Source of the DNA: UMGS1840 sp045661305
GTDB lineage: Bacteria > Bacillota > Clostridia > UMGS1840
Direction: 5' to 3'
Length of the DNA stretch: 12,341 nucleotides
Assembly: GCA_045661305.1 (NCBI GenBank)
Contig: JAZRFJ010000037.1
Coordinates: 1-12,341 of the forward strand
Below are positions 7,877 to 12,341 of this stretch, in pieces. Under the pieces are notes generated by a model, which ran no database searches, was not told where the DNA came from, and saw only the letters and a program-made list of their open reading frames with translations. A program made the translations under genes and the position numbers. The number at the start of each line of letters is the position of its first letter. Position 1 is the stretch's first letter.

Positions 7877-8877
7877 TCTGAAATCACCTCACGAATTTTC
7901 ATTACTCTTTTGGCTACATCGTCAAATTGTGCAGGGGTGAGGGATTGTGCACCGTCACAAAGTGCATTTATCGGGTCATTGTGAACCTCTATCATAATTC
8001 CGTCTGCACCTGCTGCAGCGGCAGCCATAGCCATAGGCTTAACAAGCTTTGCAACACCTGTTGCGTGGCTTGGGTCTATAACAATCGGTAAGTGTGTCAG
8101 CTCTTTTAGCATAGGAACTGCGGATAAGTCAAGAGTATTTCTTGTGTAAGTTTCAAATGTTCTTATTCCTCTTTCACACAAAATTACATTCTGATTTCCC
8201 TCAGACATAATGTATTCCGCACTCATAAGAAATTCCTTTAATGTGTTTGCAAGACCTCTTTTTAAAAGTATAGGTTTATTTGTTTTTCCAAGCTCTTTTA
8301 ACAGCTCGAAGTTCTGCATATTTCTTGCACCTACCTGAATAACATCGACATTTTCAAATAAGGGCAAGTGATTTGCATTCATAATTTCCGTGATAATAGG
8401 AAGGCCTGTTTCTTTTTTTGCTTCTAAAAGAAGGTCAATTCCGTCTGCCTTTAACCCCTGGAAATCATAAGGAGAAGTACGGGGCTTGAAAGCACCTCCT
8501 CGAAGAAGTGTTGCACCTGATTTTTTAACACACTTTGCTACTTCAATAATCTGTTCTTCCGATTCAACAGAGCAAGGACCTGCTATCATCATAAAGTGAC
8601 CGCCGCCTATTTTCTCACCATTTATATCTATAACTGTATCATCAGGGTGGAATTTTCTGTTACATTGCTTGAAAGGGTCGGCAATCCTTTTTACCGATTC
8701 CACAATTTCAAGACTACCTATAAGGTCAATATCAATCTTAGATGTATCGCCTATTAGTCCCAGAACTGTGTAATCATGTCCTTTTGAAATATGCACATCA
8801 AGGTTTTGTGATTTTAACCATGTGATAAGATTTTCCTGTTGTTTTTCTGTTGTGCTTGGTTTTAATACTGCAATCAT
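7873..8877 (-). CDS. aroF: DAHP synthase, type I-beta with N-terminal regulatory domain
   Basis: It condenses PEP and erythrose-4-phosphate into DAHP, the entry step. The 334 residues comprise an N-terminal ferredoxin-like domain (about 1-67) and a TIM-barrel catalytic domain (about 75-334), the layout of the Thermotoga maritima enzyme, in which the small domain binds Tyr/Phe for feedback inhibition. Motifs: GPCSVES (100-106) with metal ligand Cys102, KPRTSPYDFQGL (131-142), GARNMQNF (183-190), KRGLANTLKEF (206-216), IDPSHATG (267-274) with His271, Glu297 and Asp308. The ATG at 8877 has a GAGG site (8887-8890). An in-frame TTG nine codons upstream lies in the terminator U-tract and is not the start. 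First structural gene of the operon. Confidence 0.96.
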   Translation of the reverse strand: MIAVLKPSTTEKQQENLITWLKSQNLDVHISKGHDYTVLGLIGDTSKIDIDLIGSLEIVESVKRIADPFKQCNRKFHPDDTVIDINGEKIGGGHFMMIAGPCSVESEEQIIEVAKCVKKSGATLLRGGAFKPRTSPYDFQGLKADGIDLLLEAKKETGLPIITEIMNANHLPLFENVDVIQVGARNMQNFELLKELGKTNKPILLKRGLANTLKEFLMSAEYIMSEGNQNVILCERGIRTFETYTRNTLDLSAVPMLKELTHLPIVIDPSHATGVAKLVKPMAMAAAAAGADGIMIEVHNDPINALCDGAQSLTPAQFDDVAKRVMKIREVISE

Positions 8878-8897
8878 TTTTCTTTTCCTCTTTCCTA

Positions 8898-8935
8898 AAA
8901 ACAAAATAAGGGCTGCACAGTGATTTGTGCAGCCC
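8898..8935 (-). terminator. Attenuator terminator in the aro operon leader
   Basis: On the minus strand a perfect 10-bp stem (GGGCTGCACA / TGTGCAGCCC; 8935-8926 and 8919-8910) closes a 6-nt AATCAC loop and is followed by the T-rich TTATTTTGTTTTT. It sits between the operon promoter and aroF, about 20 nt before the aroF ribosome site, where an intrinsic terminator only makes sense as a conditional (attenuation) element. Its 5' arm plus loop is complementary to a segment of the upstream leader ORF. Confidence 0.93.
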
Positions 8936-9062
8936 TGTAAAATGAACTAATTAATTTTTAAAGAAAATTCAATTATTCAGCAGTTTTTATACAGCACAAA
9001 TCACTATTACCCTTAATAAAGTAATAAAAGTAAAAATATGAAGCTATAAAAAGAACTACTGA
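8919..9062 (-). promoter_or_regulatory. Attenuator: antiterminator and leader-hairpin pairings of the aro operon
   Basis: Two alternative pairings are visible in the leader RNA. The antiterminator is AGTGATTTGTGC (9005-8994, leader codons 22-25) pairing perfectly with GCACAAATCACT (8930-8919, terminator 5' arm, loop and first base of the 3' arm). It is mutually exclusive with the terminator. The leader hairpin pairs 9062-9043 (codons 3-9) with 8995-8977 (codons 25-31): 18 bp including two G·U, one bulged C and one U·U. It encloses the aromatic codon run. Inferred logic: a ribosome stalled at Tyr/Phe codons opens the leader hairpin and leaves the antiterminator strand free, allowing readthrough. 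Free translation lets the terminator form. Confidence 0.8.
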
Positions 9063-9068
9063 TATCAT
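8973..9068 (-). CDS. Phe/Tyr-rich leader peptide of the aro operon attenuator
   Basis: A 31-codon ORF starts at ATG 9068 and ends at TAA 8975-8973. AAAGGG (9077-9082) lies 8 nt upstream as ribosome site, and the ATG is about 24 nt after the predicted transcription start. Codons 11-17 (9038-9018) read Tyr-Phe-Tyr-Phe-Tyr-Tyr-Phe. The peptide has four Tyr, four Phe and no Trp. Such runs are the hallmark of ribosome-mediated attenuation leader peptides (compare the Phe-rich pheA/pheST leaders of enterobacteria). The peptide itself probably has no function; its codons act as a sensor of charged tRNA-Tyr and tRNA-Phe. Its 3' half encodes the antiterminator strand, and a conditional terminator follows before aroF. 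It is too short for routine gene callers. Confidence 0.88.
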   Translation of the reverse strand: MISVVLFIASYFYFYYFIKGNSDLCCIKTAE

Positions 9069-9098
9069 TTTGTTTTCCCTTTCGTTATATTTTTTGTC

Positions 9099-9127
9099 AT
9101 TATAGCACCGTAGAATTTATTTGTCAA
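9099..9127 (-). promoter_or_regulatory. Promoter of the aro operon
   Basis: On the minus strand a perfect TTGACA (-35, 9127-9122) and a perfect TATAAT (-10, 9104-9099) are separated by exactly 17 bp, a full-consensus housekeeping (sigma-A type) promoter. Predicted start is near 9092, giving a leader of about 215 nt before aroF. Such a strong constitutive promoter fits control by attenuation and not by initiation. Confidence 0.92.
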
Positions 9128-9172
9128 GACTTTTTTCTAAAAAAATTAATTTTTATTCACAGTTGTGCTTAA

Positions 9173-9958
9173 TTATACATCCTTAATTGTAGGAATAAAT
9201 TTTTTTGCAAATTTTCCCTCGCCTCTGCTTTTTACATAGAAGTAGCCTATAAAACTAAAAATAACAGCACCGACAAAGTTTACAAGTAAGTCTTTCATTG
9301 TATCAAAAAGACCTATATCAAGATACCCGTTTATACTAAGCTCTTTTCCGTCAACAACGGTTTTTCCTATATCTTTGATTGAAACAACCTTGTTTGCACC
9401 GTCAGGATTTAGTTTAACAGAGTTTATCACATTTATAACTGTGTCTTTTTGCATATCTATATTAAGTAATATATCGCATGAAAATTCAAAAAATTCCCAA
9501 AGCACACCTATTGTCATCGAAAAGCAAAACGCAACAACCGAAAGAAAAAACGGTGATAAGCTGAACTTTATACGGCTGTTTCGGTTAAGTATGTCAACCA
9601 AAGAAAAGCCAACTGCGGCACACAGAAAACCGTTTAATGTATGAAGCATCGTGTCCCAATATGGGAATTTTACATAAAATTCGCCAAGCTCACCGAGTAT
9701 TTCCGCTGCGAATATAAAAAGAATAATTATAATCTGCAGTGCCGAAGGGATTTCAATACCCAAATTTTCTTCTATAAAAAATGGTATTGTAAAAAGTATA
9801 AGCGTAAGCGCGCATACAAAAACACTTTCAAAATTTCTATTTAGTGCAGAAAGAACTATGGAAGCAACTACTATTATTCTTAATATAATATAAACAAAAA
9901 ACACAGATTTTTCCTTTTTGTACAGTTCTTTTAATTTTGTTATTCGTTTTTTTGTCAT
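9173..9958 (-). CDS. Multi-pass membrane protein resembling DUF2238/YjdF
   Basis: The 261-residue product has a basic N-terminus and about six hydrophobic segments (roughly 19-38, 46-62, 72-88, 103-123, 135-153, 222-243), with a polar stretch of about 50 residues between the last two. WDTMLHTLNGFL (101-112), GVLWEFFEF (151-159) and GLFDTMKDLLVN (216-227) resemble the conserved Trp-Asp/His, LWE and Asp-Thr motifs of the DUF2238 (YjdF) membrane family. Function is unknown. It has its own promoter and lies upstream of, and co-directional with, the aro operon. No convincing terminator separates them, so some readthrough into the aro leader is possible. The ribosome site is weak (GGACGGTG before the ATG). 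Family assignment is by motif memory only. Confidence 0.8.
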   Translation of the reverse strand: MTKKRITKLKELYKKEKSVFFVYIILRIIVVASIVLSALNRNFESVFVCALTLILFTIPFFIEENLGIEIPSALQIIIILFIFAAEILGELGEFYVKFPYWDTMLHTLNGFLCAAVGFSLVDILNRNSRIKFSLSPFFLSVVAFCFSMTIGVLWEFFEFSCDILLNIDMQKDTVINVINSVKLNPDGANKVVSIKDIGKTVVDGKELSINGYLDIGLFDTMKDLLVNFVGAVIFSFIGYFYVKSRGEGKFAKKFIPTIKDV

Positions 9959-9978
9959 AAAAACACCGTCCTATCTGT

Positions 9979-10007
9979 ATTATATTACTTTTATCGTAAT
10001 TTGTCAA
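9979..10007 (-). promoter_or_regulatory. Promoter of the DUF2238-like gene
   Basis: On the minus strand TTGACA (10007-10002) and TATAAT (9984-9979) are spaced by 17 bp, full consensus. Its -35 lies 36 bp from the -35 of the divergent T-box operon, so the two promoters are back to back without overlap. Confidence 0.88.
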
Positions 10008-10043
10008 TATTTCTTAAATTTTAGGAGTTTGTATAAAAAACTA

Positions 10044-10072
10044 TTGACATTTTTATTTTTTGATGATAAAAT
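10044..10072 (+). promoter_or_regulatory. Promoter of the T-box / ligase / ior operon
   Basis: TTGACA (10044-10049) and TAAAAT (10067-10072) are separated by 17 bp. Predicted start is near 10079, immediately before the base of T-box Stem I. Confidence 0.88.
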
Positions 10073-10080
10073 TAAAATGT

Positions 10081-10430
10081 TATAAAAGGCGATGACCGAA
10101 AACAAGTAGCCATCAGGAGCTTTTAAGAGAGCTGTCGGACGCTGCAAGACAGTAAGCGATTTTTGGTGAATACATTTCGAGAGCTTTGCACCGAAGGGCA
10201 TTTTATAGTTTATAAATCGCTTGTGTAGGCTGCAACGGGTGTGCCCGTGACAGCACTATGGTAAAATAGTTTTTTAGAAAAAAACGAGTACCTGATAAGC
10301 GGCTTTATACAGTGATGTATAGAGCAATAGAGGTGGTACCGCGGAAAAAGATATTTCGTCCTCTGTTTTAATACATAAGAAATTTTGATATAAGATTATT
10401 TCTTATGCTTTAAAACGGAGGATTTTTTAG
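10081..10430 (+). promoter_or_regulatory. T-box riboswitch, predicted tyrosine (UAC) specifier
   Basis: This is a tRNA-sensing leader. Stem I runs about 10082-10207. It carries the AGTA of the loop-E motif (10105-10108), AGAGAG with the distal stem CTGTC/GACAG (about 10126-10153), and on its 3' side GAA (10168-10170) followed by TAC (10171-10173) and a conserved-type A. The specifier loop is closed by CGAAA/TTTCG below and GCC/GGT above, giving a symmetric 7 x 7 loop. CCGTGA (about 10245-10250) is an F-box-like element, Stem III is CTTTATACA/TGTATAGAG (10303-10324), and the T-box AGAGGTGGTACCGCGG lies at 10329-10344. The TGGT bulge pairs with a tRNA ending in ACCA, suiting tRNA-Tyr or tRNA-Phe and not tRNA-Trp. 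A one-base shift would read ACA (Thr), but the loop geometry and aromatic context favour Tyr. Uncharged tRNA should stabilise the antiterminator (GAGG with CCTC at 10360-10363) and turn the operon on. Confidence 0.93.
10358..10430 (+). terminator. T-box-controlled terminator
   Basis: A 13-bp outer stem (TCCTCTGTTTTAA 10359-10371 with TTAAAACGGAGGA 10410-10422, one G·U) and a perfect 10-bp inner stem (CATAAGAAAT / ATTTCTTATG) are followed by a T run beginning at 10423. Its 5' arm contains the CCTC used by the antiterminator, so the two structures exclude each other. Confidence 0.9.
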
Positions 10431-10456
10431 TTATTTGGTTGAAAGGAAAAAGAAAA

Positions 10457-12088
10457 ATGCCTATTACGGAAATTTTAAAGAAAAATGCGGATTTTTATCC
10501 AAACGATGTGAGCCTTGTCGAAATTAATCCAAAGCTTGAAGAACAATCACACCTTACATGGAGAGAATACTCTCTTATTGAGTCAAGTCCTCACGAGGCT
10601 TACAGAACAGAAATAACATGGAGCGAATTCAATAAAAAAGCAAACCGTTTTGCAAACCTTCTTCTTACAAAAGGAATTAAAAAAGGCGATAAGGTTGCTA
10701 TACTTCTTATGAACTGCTTGGAGTGGCTCCCTGTATATTTTGGTATATTAAAGACAGGGGCACTTGCAGTACCTTTAAATTACAGATATACTGCCGAAGA
10801 AATTAAATATTGCCTTAAACTTTCGGAAGCTGATGCCATTGTTTTCGGACCTGAATTCACAGGAAGAGTAGAGGAAATATTCGGGCGTATTCCAAAGGTT
10901 AAGGACTGGATTTATGTAGGAAGCGATTGTCCTACCTTTGCACAAAGCTATGATAAGCTTGTTACATATTGTTCATCTAAAGACCCTGATATAAAGTTAA
11001 GTGACGATGATGAGGCGGCAATTTATTTTTCATCAGGAACAACAGGCTTTCCAAAGGCTATTATCCATGCACACAGAAGTCTTATGCATTCTGCAATGAC
11101 AGAGCAAAACCATCATTCACAGACAAAAGACGATGTCTTCTTGTGCATACCTCCGCTTTACCATACAGGTGCAAAAATGCACTGGTTCGGAAGCTTTCTT
11201 GTTGGCGGAAAAGCAGTTTTATTAAAAGGTATTAAGCCGAAGTGGATACTTGATGTTGTTTCACAGGAAAAATGCTCAATAGTCTGGCTTTTAGTGCCGT
11301 GGGCACAGGATATTTTAGACGCAATCGACAGAGGTGAAATTGACATTTCGGAATATGAGCTTTCACAGTGGAGGCTTATGCATATAGGTGCACAGCCTGT
11401 ACCGCCAAGTCTTATAAAAAGATGGAAGAATATATTCCCGAATCACCAGTATGATACAAACTACGGACTTTCCGAATCAATAGGTCCCGGTTGTGTGCAT
11501 CTTGGTGTTGAAAATATCCATAAGGTTGGTGCAATCGGTAAAGCAGGCTTCGGCTGGGAAGTTAAAATTGTTGATGAAAACAGAAACGAAGTAAAATCGG
11601 GCGAAGTAGGCGAGCTTGCAGTAAAAGGTCCGGGTGTTATGCTTTGCTATTTCAATGATGAAAAAGCAACAAGCGAGGTTTTGAAAGACGGCTGGTTATT
11701 TACTGGGGATATGGCACAGGAGGACGAAGACGGCTTTATTTTCCTTGTTGACAGAAAGAAAGATGTTATCATTTCGGGCGGTGAAAACCTATATCCTGTT
11801 CAGATTGAAGACTTCTTAAGAAAACACGATAAGATAAAGGATGTTGCTGTTATCGGTCTTCCTGATAAGAGGTTAGGAGAAATTGCAGCGGCAATCATTG
11901 AAGCAAAGCCTGATATGGAGCTTTCAGAGGAAGAAATCACAGATTTCTGTATGGATTTACCTCGTTACAAGCGTCCGCATAAAATAATTTTTGCAGAAGT
12001 TCCGAGAAATCCAACAGGAAAAATTGAAAAACCAAAGTTAAGAAAAATATACTGCGGTGACAGCCTTGTTGCACAGCAGATTAATTAG
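10457..12088 (+). CDS. ANL-superfamily acyl/aryl-CoA ligase (AMP-forming), Tyr T-box regulated
   Basis: It activates a carboxylic acid with ATP to an acyl-adenylate and passes it to CoA. The 543 residues contain the P-loop SSGTTGFPK (192-200), YGLSES (336-341), TGD (416-418), DRKKD hinge (432-436), SGGENLYP (440-447) and the catalytic C-terminal Lys522 in PTGKIEKPK. The N-terminus holds a short extra segment (about 33-50) before the usual start of the fold, so that LTWREYSLIE (33-42) and ITWSEFNKK (53-61) look like a partial repeat. The ATG at 10457 has AAAGGA 9 nt upstream; an in-frame TTG six codons earlier overlaps that site and is rejected. It lies 28 nt before iorA. The substrate is inferred to be an arylacetate (phenylacetate or 4-hydroxyphenylacetate) from the neighbour and the Tyr T-box. 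A fatty acid or another aromatic acid cannot be excluded from sequence alone. Confidence 0.93.
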   Translation: MPITEILKKNADFYPNDVSLVEINPKLEEQSHLTWREYSLIESSPHEAYRTEITWSEFNKKANRFANLLLTKGIKKGDKVAILLMNCLEWLPVYFGILKTGALAVPLNYRYTAEEIKYCLKLSEADAIVFGPEFTGRVEEIFGRIPKVKDWIYVGSDCPTFAQSYDKLVTYCSSKDPDIKLSDDDEAAIYFSSGTTGFPKAIIHAHRSLMHSAMTEQNHHSQTKDDVFLCIPPLYHTGAKMHWFGSFLVGGKAVLLKGIKPKWILDVVSQEKCSIVWLLVPWAQDILDAIDRGEIDISEYELSQWRLMHIGAQPVPPSLIKRWKNIFPNHQYDTNYGLSESIGPGCVHLGVENIHKVGAIGKAGFGWEVKIVDENRNEVKSGEVGELAVKGPGVMLCYFNDEKATSEVLKDGWLFTGDMAQEDEDGFIFLVDRKKDVIISGGENLYPVQIEDFLRKHDKIKDVAVIGLPDKRLGEIAAAIIEAKPDMELSEEEITDFCMDLPRYKRPHKIIFAEVPRNPTGKIEKPKLRKIYCGDSLVAQQIN

Positions 12089-12116
12089 GAATGACTGAAA
12101 GAGAGGAATTTTTAAT

Positions 12117-12341
12117 ATGAAACAGTTAATGCTCGGTAATGCTGCCGTTGCAAGAGGTGCTTACGAAGCAGGTGTGAGAGTTGTTTCCTCATACCCAGGC
12201 ACACCAAGCACGGAAATTACTGAAAATATAGTTAAATATGATGATATTTATGCAGAATGGGCACCAAACGAAAAGGTTGCGGCAGAGGTTGCAATCGGTG
12301 CGTCAATCGCAGGTGCAAGAAGTATGTCATGTATGAAGCAT
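12117..12341 (+). CDS. iorA: Indolepyruvate:ferredoxin oxidoreductase, alpha subunit (N-terminal part)
   Basis: Only the first 75 codons are inside the window, and the reading frame is open to the edge. LMLGNAAVARGAYEAGV (4-20), SSYPGTPSTEI (24-34) and EWAPNEKVAAEVAIGASIAG (47-66) are typical of the pyrimidine-binding domain of IorA, the TPP- and Fe-S-containing large subunit. The enzyme interconverts an arylpyruvate + CoA + oxidised ferredoxin with arylacetyl-CoA + CO2 + reduced ferredoxin and is oxygen sensitive. The ATG has GAGAGGA (12101-12107) as ribosome site. It is downstream of a T-box and an acyl-CoA ligase, which suggests the reductive carboxylation (biosynthetic) direction. iorB would be expected next, outside the window. 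Confidence 0.92.
   Translation, partial: MKQLMLGNAAVARGAYEAGVRVVSSYPGTPSTEITENIVKYDDIYAEWAPNEKVAAEVAIGASIAGARSMSCMKH

Noticed and set aside
8878..8904. Upstream in-frame TTG start for aroF
   Set aside because: The codons lie in the U-tract of the attenuator and over the ribosome site of the ATG at 8877; DAHP synthases of this type begin near MIAVLKP.
9141..9154. Palindrome AAAAATTAATTTTT as terminator of the DUF2238-like gene
   Set aside because: It contains only A-T pairs with almost no loop, so it would be a very weak hairpin; noted only as the sole candidate.
10004..10201. 65-codon minus-strand ORF
   Set aside because: It is antisense to T-box Stem I and to both divergent promoters; the RNA structure explains this sequence.
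10439..10456. Upstream TTG start for the ligase
   Set aside because: This stretch contains the AAAGGA ribosome site that serves the ATG at 10457.
12091..12120. Nine-codon ORF between the ligase and iorA
   Set aside because: It contains the iorA ribosome site and overlaps its start; it has no ribosome site of its own.

Overview
The window looks like the chromosome of a low-GC, anaerobic Firmicute (class Clostridia, possibly a gut or rumen organism). Support for this comes from the AT-rich DNA, strong GGAGG-type ribosome sites, consensus TTGACA/TATAAT promoters, a T-box riboswitch, a type I-beta DAHP synthase, an AroE-AroK fusion, and the start of an oxygen-sensitive-type indolepyruvate:ferredoxin oxidoreductase. 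No tRNA, rRNA, insertion sequence or CRISPR array is visible.

Minus strand, about 9127 down to 143: a single tightly packed nine-gene operon in the order aroF, tyrA, aroB, aroA, aroC, pheA, aroE-aroK fusion, aroQ, DUF554 membrane protein. It encodes all seven steps from PEP + erythrose-4-phosphate to chorismate, plus chorismate mutase/prephenate dehydratase and prephenate dehydrogenase, so it covers everything up to phenylpyruvate and 4-hydroxyphenylpyruvate. Only the final aminotransferase and the Trp branch are absent. Genes overlap by 1 or 4 nt or are separated by at most 15 nt. The operon ends at a hairpin terminator at about 143-178. Beyond that lie the promoter, ribosome site and first codon of another minus-strand gene that leaves the window.

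The operon leader (8905-9104) is the most striking element. A consensus promoter is followed by an uncatalogued 31-codon ORF (9068-8973) with a Tyr-Phe-Tyr-Phe-Tyr-Tyr-Phe run, then a strong intrinsic terminator (8910-8935) placed just before aroF. A 12-nt segment inside the leader ORF is perfectly complementary to the 5' arm and loop of the terminator, so an antiterminator can form. A second, 18-bp pairing brackets the aromatic codon run. This is the architecture of a ribosome-mediated Phe/Tyr attenuator.

Upstream, 9173-9958 (minus) is a multi-spanning membrane protein resembling the DUF2238/YjdF family, with its own consensus promoter.

Plus strand, 10044 to the end: a divergent operon begins with a consensus promoter and a T-box riboswitch whose specifier reads as UAC (Tyr). 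It controls an ANL-superfamily acyl/aryl-CoA ligase and iorA (truncated by the window edge). Because T-boxes switch genes on when the cognate tRNA is uncharged, this operon is probably biosynthetic. The inferred role is activation of (4-hydroxy)phenylacetate to its CoA ester and reductive carboxylation to the arylpyruvate, a salvage route to Tyr/Phe that complements the de novo operon. Two different RNA mechanisms therefore appear to sense aromatic amino acid supply within about 1.5 kb.
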